NCBI RefSeq assembly: GCF_032884065.1
Contig: NC_088883.1
Span: 30,187,310-30,251,309, forward strand
Reading direction: 5' to 3'
Length of the DNA stretch: 64,000 nucleotides
Source: Artemia franciscana
Lineage: Eukaryota; Arthropoda; Branchiopoda; Anostraca; Artemiidae
Of this stretch, positions 22,181 to 31,298 are shown piece by piece. A program made the translations under genes and the position numbers. The notes below the pieces were generated by a model that saw only the letters and a list, made by a program, of their open reading frames with translations, searched no databases and was not told the DNA's origin. How positions within the stretch are numbered: the stretch's first letter is position 1; the number at the start of each line of letters is the position of its first letter.

Positions 22181-23362
22181 ATGGACCAGGAACAAGATGA
22201 AATATTAAAAGCGCAACAAATTATTGCAACTTCAGTAGAAATTGCAAAATCATTACCAGAATATGAAGGAGATACGGACGTTGATCAATTCAACATCCAT
22301 TTAGGACAATTTGTGGAAATGACAAAAATTGACCTAAAAGTATTAAAAAATATGTTACTTTTAAGATTGAAAGGACAGGCGCTAACATTCCTAAAACAAA
22401 TCGAAAACTCGATAGGTACAGAAGCAACCTCAACAATTAACTCAATAGAATTATTGCAACAGGCCTTCCAGAAAAGATTCATTGACACAAGTTCATTGAA
22501 TAAACTGAAATATGGCCTAGTTACTTTCGAACAGACCCAAAACGTTCGTGAGTACTTACATAAGGTTAGAATCGCAACAGAAGCGCGATACGGTCCAGGA
22601 AAAGGGGAATTATATGAAAAAATCATACTAAATGCATTTAAACAGGGACTAAACCCAAAGTTATACCGCCTTTTGATAGCTAAAAATATTGATAACCTAG
22701 AACTAGCAGTTCAGGAAATAGAAAGAGCCGTAGAAATTGATTCGATTGTCCTGCAGCATCAAAAACTGTCAATAAATGCTGTAGAAAACAAAGCCCCTGT
22801 AAAGTCAAGAGATTCCTCTCCGCGATTTTTCTCCCGAGAATCATCGCCCAAACCTATTCGAAATCAAATTCGAACCACCACACCTCCAAGACAAGTACGT
22901 TTTGCCCCCAATAACCTATTAAGGGCACAAACTAACAAAGAACCATTAAGGTGTTTCACATGTAGCCGGTTAGGACATATCGCAAGAAATTGTTTCGCAA
23001 ACAATAATTATCGACCAAACATTAGGGGGACGGGTAACCGTTTGTCCAGGGGGACAAACTATAGTGGGTACGCCCCTAGAGGCAATCGAGGGAACACCTT
23101 TGTAACAAGAAATAATTATCCCACCCAAAATCAAAATTTCCAACGCAATACGTATCAATATCGAGGAGGGTATCGTGGAAGAACAAATCAACCCAGTAAT
23201 AGTTGGAACAGAAATACAAGAGGAAATTACATCAGCCGACGGCAGCCATATAATAGCTCCATCTCAAATAATAACCAAGGAACCCAAAACAGAACAAATG
23301 GAAGTTCTACATCTAACATCTGGGAGTCCCAGGGAAACGATATAAGCCTCCAAAATTCGTAG
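22181..23362 (+). CDS. gag: gag polyprotein of the LTR element
   Basis: 393 residues starting at ATG 22181. Residues 1 to about 215 are helix-rich and match the capsid-like region of arthropod Gypsy gag proteins. A low-complexity S/R/P region follows. One CCHC zinc knuckle (C258-x2-C261-x4-H266-x4-C271, reading CFTCSRLGHIARNC) binds RNA. The tail after it is rich in Asn, Arg, Gly and Tyr. The frame stops at 23360-23362. The -1 frame stays open across the stop to about 23422, which would allow a gag-pol frameshift, but the protease frame is not reached without a further shift. The role is particle assembly and RNA packaging. Confidence 0.88.
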   Translation: MDQEQDEILKAQQIIATSVEIAKSLPEYEGDTDVDQFNIHLGQFVEMTKIDLKVLKNMLLLRLKGQALTFLKQIENSIGTEATSTINSIELLQQAFQKRFIDTSSLNKLKYGLVTFEQTQNVREYLHKVRIATEARYGPGKGELYEKIILNAFKQGLNPKLYRLLIAKNIDNLELAVQEIERAVEIDSIVLQHQKLSINAVENKAPVKSRDSSPRFFSRESSPKPIRNQIRTTTPPRQVRFAPNNLLRAQTNKEPLRCFTCSRLGHIARNCFANNNYRPNIRGTGNRLSRGTNYSGYAPRGNRGNTFVTRNNYPTQNQNFQRNTYQYRGGYRGRTNQPSNSWNRNTRGNYISRRQPYNSSISNNNQGTQNRTNGSSTSNIWESQGNDISLQNS

Positions 23363-23437
23363 GACCAAAATTTGGTGGCAAGATAATTTATAGGTCCCCC
23401 CAGTAATAATACCATTTTTAAGTGCAAATAATAAAAG

Positions 23438-23755
23438 ATGTTACCAGTATTTGAAAATTTTAACGCAGGGAATATTTATTTCTCAGCCCTTATAGATTCA
23501 GGAGCAACTGTAAATGTGATAAATACATCCGTATTTAATAAATTACCAAACTATATTAAACGACGAATGAGCAATATCTGTCCCAATTTATCAAGTGTAA
23601 CCGGACACGACCTGGATGTGAAAGGCACTGTGTACCTAGCCTTGCGCAAGGATAACAGAAATTTCTATACTCGATTTATAGTTTGTAAGAATTTTCCATA
23701 CGAAGCGATAATAGGCGCAAATATTTTAAAATCAAATAAAATATTATTAGACTAG
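23438..23755 (+). CDS. pro: Retropepsin (protease), cut short by the Helitron
   Basis: An aspartic protease of the retropepsin type, with the catalytic motif DSGA at residues 20-23 after a hydrophobic strand, and a second strand near AIIGANIL. The frame continues that of gag, but four stop codons lie between them. The stop at 23753-23755 is not native. It is formed by the first bases of the Helitron at 23752, and the protein frame resumes without loss after 26794. The intact pol would therefore have joined protease to the RT segment. Confidence 0.85.
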   Translation: MLPVFENFNAGNIYFSALIDSGATVNVINTSVFNKLPNYIKRRMSNICPNLSSVTGHDLDVKGTVYLALRKDNRNFYTRFIVCKNFPYEAIIGANILKSNKILLD

Positions 23756-23756
23756 C

Positions 23757-23789
23757 TGTTGGGGTGGCGCTTCGCGCCACCCCAACACC
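23757..23789 (-). terminator. Helitron 3' hairpin
   Basis: A near-perfect palindrome (gttggggtggcgc with gcgccaccccaac around a cttc loop) lies immediately inside the CTAG end. It is the termination signal expected for rolling-circle Helitrons. Confidence 0.85.
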
Positions 23790-23925
23790 TAGTTGGTGGG
23801 GCGCTTCGCGCCCCCCCAAGCCCCCCCGCGCGCGTAAGTCGTTACGCGCCATATTAGTTATGCGCCATTGTAGTTGTGTCCCTGTGTCCCACCTGTGAAT
23901 ATAGATAGATTTATATATGTGTTTC

Positions 23926-24534
23926 AAACTACGCAAAAATTGCGAATAAACAACATTCTTGGCTTTCCCATTGTCTGTGCATATGCAAAGCCGTATGTAC
24001 TAATAATGACGTCATATACAAACGCTCTTTTTACAAACAAACAAACATGCATCCACATAACTCGTTTTTATATAGATAGATACAATACAAATTAACTGCG
24101 TAAAACTTGCGAATAAACAACATTCTTCGCTGTCCAATTGTCGCTGCATATAAATACATTGTCAGGTTTACCGACCCTCGAACATGCAACGTACAATTGT
24201 CCATGGGAAAAACAATCAGGATTAAGATCTATACCACATTTTTCTAATGATTGACCTTGAGCTTTGTTAATGGTGATTGCAAATACTAATCGAATTGGGA
24301 ATTGCAATCTTTTAAATTGAAAAAGCAGATCCGTTGGAATCATGGGAATGCGAGGAATAAGAACAGCCTCACCCTCATAAGGCCCTGTCAAGATTGTGGC
24401 CTCTATTAGGTTTTCCATTGTTTTTTTTTTACGGCAAGTCGCGTGCCATTGCAAAGCTTTGGTGGGTTGGTATTTCTTAAAAGTATTATTGGTACGCCTA
24501 TTTTTAGTTGTAGCACGTGTGGTGGAAACCCTGA
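23926..24534 (-). repeat. Helitron internal duplication, copy 1
   Basis: ~610 bases that recur at 24950-25574 with a few indels. Both include the helicase end and 3' flanking DNA with a (tagatagata)-type microsatellite. The duplication suggests two Helitron 3' parts in tandem. Confidence 0.8.
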
Positions 24535-24867
24535 AGGATCTATGGAATTTAAAAATTCAGATGGATAATTAACCGCTTCATTTGGTTCCAAAACTGTGTC
24601 GACTGACTTGTAAAGGACTGCCTGGTCTCGAATCTTGTTCAAAACAATATTGTTGATTTCGTGGACGTCTATATTTTTGGGTGCGAGAATCGCTCTTTCA
24701 CTTAGCCATTTATTATTTTTATAATTTTTTAGAATATTCGGAAATACTTTTTCAATCAATTCATTTTTGGACGTCACTAAATTACAGAAATCAGCAGGTA
24801 GTTGTATACGTCCTGAAATTGAGTCTACTGTTTGACCAGAGTCATCGTTTTGCAATCGGACACGCAT
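24092..24867 (-). pseudogene. Helitron PIF1-type helicase, C-terminal part
   Basis: Two overlapping minus-strand frames (24406-24867, then 24092-24454) give the end of the PIF1-like helicase of a Helitron Rep-Hel protein. Motifs in order are LPADFCN, a VLEPNEAVNYPSEFLN segment, LKIGVPIILLRN, and the helicase motif TINKAQGQSL with YVACSRV near the end. A frameshift near 24420, in a T-rich run, separates them. The N-terminal helicase motifs are missing. Confidence 0.8.
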
Positions 24868-24949
24868 ATTTGTAGTTAATTTTAATATTTTTACGTTTGC
24901 CTATAAATTAAAATTTTTTAGGCAAGCATTCATTTCGTCTGCAGGAGTT

Positions 24950-25574
24950 AAACTACGTAAAAATTGCGAATATACAACATTCTTGGCTTTCCCATTGTCT
25001 CTGCATATACAAAGCCGTATGTACTAATAATGACATCATATGCAAACGCTCTTTTTACAAACAAACAAACATGCATACATACAACTCGTTTTTATATAGA
25101 TAGATAGATAGATAGATAGATAAAATACAAATTAACTGCGTAAAACTTGCGAATATACAACATTCTTCGCTGTCCAATTGTCGCTGCATATAAATAGATT
25201 GTCAGGTTTACCGACCCTCGAACATGCAACGTACAATTGTCAATGGTAAAAACAATCAGTATTAAGATCTATACCACATTTTTCTAATGATTGACCTTGA
25301 GCTTTGTTAATGGTGATTGCAAATGCTAATCGAATTGGGAATTGCAATCTTTTAAATTGAAAAGGCAGATCCGTTGGAATCTTGGGAATGCGAGGAATAA
25401 GAACAGCCTCACCCTCAAAAGGCCCTGTCAAGATTGTGGCCTCTATTAGGTTTTCCATTGTTTTTTTTTACGGCAGGTCGAGTGCCATAGCAAAGCTTTG
25501 GTGGGTTTATATTTCTTAAAAGTATTATTGGTAGGCCTATTTTTAGTTGTAGCACGTGTGGTGGAAACCCTGAG
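24950..25574 (-). repeat. Helitron internal duplication, copy 2
   Basis: The partner of 23926-24534. It includes an expanded gata microsatellite near 25100-25122. Confidence 0.8.
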
Positions 25575-25700
25575 AATAATATCTCGAGGTAAAAACTGAT
25601 CACCGACCATAACGATGGCCACTTCGTCGATAGTTGGAGCATTGTATCTACGCACATGTTGGCCAGGAGGCGTTTTGTCAGCGGAAATAACAATTTTATG
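25240..25700 (-). pseudogene. Second copy of the Helitron helicase C-terminus
   Basis: Repeats the same helicase end as 24092-24534, including TINKAQGQSLEKCGID, again with a frameshift near 25445. It joins upstream at about 25575 directly to Rep-side sequence, so the whole middle of the Rep-Hel gene is deleted here. Confidence 0.75.
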
Positions 25701-25991
25701 CGTATAAGTAGGCATCAAATCGATGGCTGTTTTGAACAGACGCACTAAATTATTATTTTCGTGGAAAAGATGTTGTAATTGGGAAACGATTGTCCTTTCA
25801 ATGTTGGGAGAAATTTCGCAATGTGCATTCAATTCAGAATTTCTATCACTGATGAAGTACAATTGTAAAAATTTATGATTCTCGCCTGAGAATGGTAGAA
25901 CAGACCCTGCTCTATGATAAATTTGCCCTTTTACTTTGAAAGTAGACATAAATTGATCTGGATTTTCAATTTGGGCTCCAAACGACGTCAT
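25575..25991 (-). pseudogene. Helitron Rep-side (helitron-like N) fragment
   Basis: A minus-strand frame reading MTSFGAQIENPDQFMSTFKV and, further on, HYFISDRN-type and NIERTIVSQLQ segments typical of the region before and within the Helitron-like N domain that precedes the Rep endonuclease. The HUH catalytic motifs themselves are not present because of the deletion at about 25575. Confidence 0.7.
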
Positions 25992-26079
25992 TTGGAAACA
26001 TGAGTTGTATTTTCTGATTCATTTATATTCCTTATGTCCCGGTGTCCCGGTCGTCATTTATATCCCCCTGTTTTATATC

Positions 26080-26540
26080 CCATTTATTTTTCAGTTTTTT
26101 CCTTTTTTCAGTTTTTTTTTAGTTTTTTAGTTCTTTTAGTTTTTACGTTTTTTAGTTTTTTTTAGTTTTTGACTAAAAACTAATGAATTTTTAATTAATA
26201 AATAGATATTAATAGATGAATTTTTTTTTTTAGTTTTTTACCTTTTTTTCTTTTTAGTTTTTATTGGTTTTTACCTTTTTTAGCTTTTTATCTTTTTTAT
26301 TTTTTTTATTTTTATTTTTAATTTTATTAGTATTCTTTTTCTCTTCTATTTTTCATTTTTCCTTTTTTTTAGTTTTTTTTAGTTTTTAGTTTTTTAAGTT
26401 TTTTCCTTTTTTTTAGTTTCTTTAGTTTTTTTAGTTTTTCGGCTTTTTTATTTTTTTATTAGTTTTTAGTTTTTTTTGTAGTTTTTGCCTTTTTTTAGTT
26501 TTTTCAGTTTTTTTTTTAGTTTTTAGTTTTTTACCTTTTT
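26080..26540. repeat. Low-complexity (TTTTTAG)n tract in the Helitron
   Basis: About 460 bases made almost only of ttttttagtttt-like units. No coding potential. Confidence 0.9.
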
Positions 26541-26542
26541 TA

Positions 26543-26616
26543 GCCTAACCAGGATTTGAACCTGGGACCTTCATTCTCCGTTCTGACACCCTCTCTCACC
26601 GAGTGACTACTCCAGC
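26543..26616 (-). repeat. tRNA-like sequence inside the Helitron
   Basis: A 74-base minus-strand segment with a B-box-like ggttcaaatcc inside a perfect 5-bp T-arm stem (ccagg/cctgg) and an A-box-like D-arm region. Acceptor and anticodon stems do not pair properly, so I call it tRNA-derived and not a functional tRNA. Confidence 0.5.
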
Positions 26617-26837
26617 ATGTTCATTTTGGTGTTTTAAATGGTATATTATTAACCAAATTAATGTGTTTTACAATATACTAAGTATCGTCATAACAAAAAT
26701 GGTGGCAACTAATTTCATGACGTCAGCCGAAACATGACGTCACCTGATCCACAGATCAACAGATCCACAGACAACTTATTTTTATATATATAGATGTAGC
26801 AAATTCAAAGTTTATCTACCCAACGGATACCATATCA

Positions 26838-29117
26838 ATGATAAATAACATACAAGCAAACAAAGTAAGGGAAAATATAGGTAACATGAAAGAGTATAGA
26901 AACAAACAAATTCAAGAAATTTGTTATTTATGGAAAAAACTTGAAAAAATAGAAACTCCAGGAAAAAAACCAGCGGAGAATCTTCTAAATTCAATAAAAG
27001 AAGAAAATAACGAAAAATATTATGGATTTGTAGTGCGTAAAACAAAAATTCCCCCTAAATCAATGCAGAGGGTCCAAATATCACAAATGTTAGAACCAGT
27101 TAATGATAAAAATGAAATTTGGGTAGCATCGCCGTCGGAAAATCTCCCGAAATATGTAGTTTGTGAAGAACAAATTATAAATTACGAAAAGGGAGAAGGT
27201 TACATTTGGGTAACGAACACCCACGAAAACGACCTAATTACCCTAAGTAAAGGTACATGTTTAGTAGAGATACAAGTAGTATCGGAATCCGATATTAATA
27301 ATTGGAAAAATTTGGAAAAAAACTTCGTGAATAATATTAATGTTCACGTTGACACAGAATATCCACTGACGCGATCTCAATTCCTTGAAAAATTCGAACT
27401 AAGTCACATAACCGATGTGTCATTAAAACAAAAATTATGCGACTTATTATGGGAATATAGAGATGTCTTTTCGACATCTGAAGATGACATAGGACTTATC
27501 CCATTTTATGAACACGCAATACAAACCACGGGGCCGCCAGTTGCAAAACAACCATACAGAATTCCTTATAAACATAAAGAATGGCTAATAAAAAAAATAC
27601 ATGAACTCGAAAAAAATCAAATCATAAGGCCAAGCGTAAGCCCATACTCTGCCCCCGTCATTCTAGTCCCGAAGAAGAACAATGACCTTAGATTAGTGGT
27701 AGATTATAGAGCCTTAAATAAACAAGTAGTAAATGACAAATTTCCCCTACCTAGAATAGACGAAATTCTAGATTCAATATCAAATAAAAATAAAATATTT
27801 ACTTCCCTAGATTTGACACAAGGATATCATCAAGTAAAAATAGCTGAGGGCGATGTTTTTAAAACAGCTTTTTCAACAACAGAATGTGGTTCTTATGAAT
27901 ACTTAAGGGTACCATTTGGACTAAAAACCAGTTCAAGTGCATTGTGTAGACCCCTCCTTCATTTACTAAGAGGCCTAAATAACATAATTCATTTTGTTGA
28001 TGACGTCATAGCTATGGACAAAGACGCGGAGGACCATTTAGTGACCCTAGCAAAAGTGTTTGGGAAATTTAGAGAAGGCAATTTAAAATGTAGACCAGAA
28101 AAAGTAAATCTTTTTCAAACAAAACTAAAATTTTTAGGAGTAGTTGTAACGCAAGGACAAATTTCCCCAGACCCTGAAAAAATAAAATCCGTTAAAAATA
28201 TAAAGCCCCCCCAAACAATTAAACAATTACGAGGAATCTTAGGATTAATGAGCTATTTCCGAAAATTTATAAGAAATTACGCACAAGTTGCAAAACCTTT
28301 AACGGACCTCACGAGAGGCAACCCACAAAAAATTGTGTGGTCTAATACAGCTCAGAATGCATTAAATCATTTAAAAAAGGCTCTAACCTCAGAACCTATT
28401 TTATCGCTACCCGACTTCCAAACAGGACAATTCGTTGTTACAACGGATGCCTCAAACAAGGGAATTGGGGCGATCCTCTCCCAAATAATAAATGGGGAAG
28501 AAAGAGTAATAGCGTACGCTTCTCGCACCCTGACTTCTGGAGAAAGTAATTATTCTGCTACACAGCTTGAATTATTATCGATTATCCACCATTTGGACAA
28601 GTTCAGACATTATTTGGTAGGCAGAAAATTTAAACTGCGTTCGGACCACAAAAGCCTGCAATATTTGCAAACTTTCAAAAAGCCAACGGGAATACTCGCG
28701 AGATGGATTTTGAAAATCCAAGACTTAGATTATGAATTTGAACATCTTAAGGGAAAACAAAATGCCCCATGTGATTATCTAAGTAGATTTCCAGATAATA
28801 CCCCAGTAGAAAATGAAAATGAAGAAGTCAACACAATAAAAGCAAAGTATGTTCCAAGAAAGAAAGGTTTAAAAATGAAATCGGTTGAGAATAATTCGGT
28901 TGAGAAGGAACAGAAAAACAGCCCACTTTCCTTGAATTCTATAAAAATATATCAAAAGAAAGATAATACTTGTGCTGCTCTAATAGAATATTTCTTATAT
29001 GATAAAGAGTTACCTGATGGAATGAAATCTTTTAAAAAAGAAATTGATAACTATTATTTTGATTTCGACGAAAAAATACTATGTAGGATAATGACCGATA
29101 CTGATAAAAGAAATTAA
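26838..29117 (+). CDS. pol: Reverse transcriptase / RNase H of the LTR element
   Basis: 759 residues from the first ATG after the Helitron; the true frame begins at the Helitron boundary (26795) and belongs to the same pol ORF as the protease. The region to about residue 190 is the protease-RT linker. The RT has LVVDYRALNK, FTSLDLTQGYHQ and the catalytic box FVDD (F386-D389). RNase H follows with a TTDAS motif (D537), an LELLSI segment carrying the catalytic Glu, and RSDHKSL. It makes cDNA from the element RNA. The frame stops at TAA 29115-29117. That stop is in frame with the integrase and interrupts pol, so it is a point mutation and not a normal end. Confidence 0.92.
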   Translation: MINNIQANKVRENIGNMKEYRNKQIQEICYLWKKLEKIETPGKKPAENLLNSIKEENNEKYYGFVVRKTKIPPKSMQRVQISQMLEPVNDKNEIWVASPSENLPKYVVCEEQIINYEKGEGYIWVTNTHENDLITLSKGTCLVEIQVVSESDINNWKNLEKNFVNNINVHVDTEYPLTRSQFLEKFELSHITDVSLKQKLCDLLWEYRDVFSTSEDDIGLIPFYEHAIQTTGPPVAKQPYRIPYKHKEWLIKKIHELEKNQIIRPSVSPYSAPVILVPKKNNDLRLVVDYRALNKQVVNDKFPLPRIDEILDSISNKNKIFTSLDLTQGYHQVKIAEGDVFKTAFSTTECGSYEYLRVPFGLKTSSSALCRPLLHLLRGLNNIIHFVDDVIAMDKDAEDHLVTLAKVFGKFREGNLKCRPEKVNLFQTKLKFLGVVVTQGQISPDPEKIKSVKNIKPPQTIKQLRGILGLMSYFRKFIRNYAQVAKPLTDLTRGNPQKIVWSNTAQNALNHLKKALTSEPILSLPDFQTGQFVVTTDASNKGIGAILSQIINGEERVIAYASRTLTSGESNYSATQLELLSIIHHLDKFRHYLVGRKFKLRSDHKSLQYLQTFKKPTGILARWILKIQDLDYEFEHLKGKQNAPCDYLSRFPDNTPVENENEEVNTIKAKYVPRKKGLKMKSVENNSVEKEQKNSPLSLNSIKIYQKKDNTCAALIEYFLYDKELPDGMKSFKKEIDNYYFDFDEKILCRIMTDTDKRN

Positions 29118-31298
29118 ACTTCCGTTATACCAGTTTTACCCCAAATTTTGGAAAAACCCGCTTTTGAATTTTTTCACTCTGAAGTAGGAGGTCACTTGGG
29201 ATTGGATAAGACATTCCATAGATTAAAACAATACTTTTTCGTTACTTCAGCCTTAACAAAGTTAAAGAATTATGTCATTAATTGTGAAACCTGTAATTTA
29301 AGAAAAAATCCTCAAGTCTACCCGAATCCAACGATAGGAAAAACGCCTATGACCCGGTTTCCATTTGATATAGTTTCTTTTGATTTATATGGTACTAGCG
29401 GAGGACTACCCACGTCTAATGAAGGACACACCTGTGTACTGTCAGTAATAGATCATTTTTCTGGTTTCACTTTTGCTAAACCATTAAAAAATCAAAGCGC
29501 CTATACAACGTCGAAAGCTCTCGCTAAAATATTCCTTAATTTCGGTATCCCCACTACAGTATTAAGTGACAACGGCCCTAATTTTGTATCGAAAGTAACC
29601 AAGGATTTAACGTCTTTCCTTCAAATAAATAAATTGGTATCGACCCCCTATCATCCACAGGCCAATGGGAAAATCGAAAACAGACACAAGCTATTCTCTA
29701 ATATTTTAAGTATTTATACAAAAGAAAATCGCAGGGATTGGCATGAAACCTTACCTTATTTAACAAATGTAATAAATACAGCTTACTCCCATGTCATTCG
29801 CGATAACCCATTTTATATATTATTCGGACGAGACTTTAGAATCCCTTATAATGAAATTATAGAGTCACGACAATTTTATAATGATTCTCAAGATTATAAA
29901 CAGGAATTTATCAATAGAATGAGGAAAACTTATAAACTTGTAAAACAAGAAATAGAAAGATCAAAAAGAAAGCAAGAAGCAAAGAATATTCCTAATGTCA
30001 AAGGTAAACTCGATTTCCAAGTAGGAGATTGCGTTTACTTAAAAAATGAAAACAAATCAGACGGCAAGAAACTTTCGGACCGGTACCTAGGACCGTTAAG
30101 AATAATTAAAAGGTATGATAATAATGTTACATTTAAACTATTAAAACCAAAAACAGGAAAAATTTATAAAACCCATGTTAGTCGTATAAAAAGGGCAAAA
30201 TTCACAGAAACATGGACCCCTCAACCTTCAACATCAAATACCTCGGAGGACGAAAATCAACCACCTCGCTCTAGATTAAGTGAGCTTAAACCTTTTAATT
30301 TTAAACAAGGGTATTTTGAAAACAGTAGTGACGAAGAAAAATTTAATGAATTTCTAACCATGACAAATATGGTTACCCCCCCAAAAAGTACCCCCGTCGC
30401 GCGGAGACGGAAAAAAAGCGACTCATCTTCCAGTGAGGAATCAGAAGAATTGGACTATACAATTTCTCCAAAGTCACAATTTTTCCCAGATAAAATGTCA
30501 ACCCCTTACCCCCCAAAACGTTTCCCCGACAATTTGGTGAAACCTATTTCACCAATAGACAGACCTTTATCGTTACATGATGAATTAAATAAGGCTATAC
30601 AAACTCCTGGGGATATAGAGTCACAAAGGGACAAAGGACCCCAAATACAAACATTAAGAGAAGCAATGGATATCATTAACTACCCAATTAAGACTAGACA
30701 GAGTACATTTTATACTAATCCATCTACTGATGAGCAACAGAATCACGATATAACAGTCTCAAAGGCAAAACCAAAGGACTGGGTATCTTGGAAGGAAACC
30801 TTAATGCAAACTATTCCTCACCCCCCGGAAGACATGGCTTTCAAGCAGTGGAGACACCCCAAGAAGACATTTGAATCCTCCCAAAGCTCCCAAGAATCGT
30901 TCAATTCTCCCGAGCCCAGAGATCAACAGGACGAGTCAATCAATAAACCCTCCACTTCACGAGGAGAAGAAATTTACGAAGGTCAGGCTGGATCTACACC
31001 TAAATCTCAAACTTCTACTTCAAGAGAACCAGATACTAAATCTACAACTAGTTCCTCAGATACTGAGAGTGAATCAGGCACAAATGAGCCCAAAGATGTG
31101 GAAAGAACAAGACCACAGAGTGCAACTGCCCAGGCTAAAAAGGCACAAATTAAAGGTCAAAGATTTCTTAAAAAACAATATAAAAAGTTTGACTTGATAT
31201 CGCTAGCAAAGCCAAAGAAAAAAACCGAGTCTACCGAAGAGAAGGTAACAACAAGGTCAGGCCGAGTTGTCAAAAAACCAGATATATTAGATTATTAA
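29118..31298 (+). CDS. pol: Integrase with a very long disordered tail
   Basis: Same frame as the RT, after one stop codon. With numbering from TTG 29148, residues 10-49 form an HHCC zinc finger (H10, H16, C46, C49). The catalytic triad is D79, D141, E177, with the SDNGP and QANGKIENRH contexts and the D-35-E spacing. A GPY/F domain lies at about residues 286-345 (RYLGPLRII). Then come some 350 residues rich in Ser, Pro, Lys and Glu, much longer than usual, ending in an RSGRVVKKP motif that normally closes Gypsy integrases. The integrase inserts cDNA with a 4-bp duplication, consistent with CTAT here. Confidence 0.9.
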   Translation, partial: TSVIPVLPQILEKPAFEFFHSEVGGHLGLDKTFHRLKQYFFVTSALTKLKNYVINCETCNLRKNPQVYPNPTIGKTPMTRFPFDIVSFDLYGTSGGLPTSNEGHTCVLSVIDHFSGFTFAKPLKNQSAYTTSKALAKIFLNFGIPTTVLSDNGPNFVSKVTKDLTSFLQINKLVSTPYHPQANGKIENRHKLFSNILSIYTKENRRDWHETLPYLTNVINTAYSHVIRDNPFYILFGRDFRIPYNEIIESRQFYNDSQDYKQEFINRMRKTYKLVKQEIERSKRKQEAKNIPNVKGKLDFQVGDCVYLKNENKSDGKKLSDRYLGPLRIIKRYDNNVTFKLLKPKTGKIYKTHVSRIKRAKFTETWTPQPSTSNTSEDENQPPRSRLSELKPFNFKQGYFENSSDEEKFNEFLTMTNMVTPPKSTPVARRRKKSDSSSSEESEELDYTISPKSQFFPDKMSTPYPPKRFPDNLVKPISPIDRPLSLHDELNKAIQTPGDIESQRDKGPQIQTLREAMDIINYPIKTRQSTFYTNPSTDEQQNHDITVSKAKPKDWVSWKETLMQTIPHPPEDMAFKQWRHPKKTFESSQSSQESFNSPEPRDQQDESINKPSTSRGEEIYEGQAGSTPKSQTSTSREPDTKSTTSSSDTESESGTNEPKDVERTRPQSATAQAKKAQIKGQRFLKKQYKKFDLISLAKPKKKTESTEEKVTTRSGRVVKKPDILDY

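Larger units (their letters stand above)
23752..26794 (-). mobile_element. Helitron inserted in pol, internally rearranged
   Basis: Oriented on the minus strand. Its 5' end (26794 downwards) reads TCTATATATATAAAAATAAG, and its 3' end reads CTAG at 23755-23752, preceded by a 14-bp GC-rich hairpin (about 23758-23788). Helitrons start with TC, end with CTRR after a hairpin and insert between A and T. The flanking bases here are A (23751) and T (26795), and there is no target duplication. The inside is a decayed Rep/helicase gene with a large deletion and a ~610-bp duplicated 3' segment. The pol frame on each side is in register across the insertion. Confidence 0.9.

Noticed and set aside
22285..23427. 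Minus-strand ORFs opposite gag
   Set aside because: Shadows of the gag reading frame; no independent motifs.
26543..26616. Functional tRNA gene
   Set aside because: Only the T-arm and promoter boxes fit; acceptor and anticodon stems do not pair.
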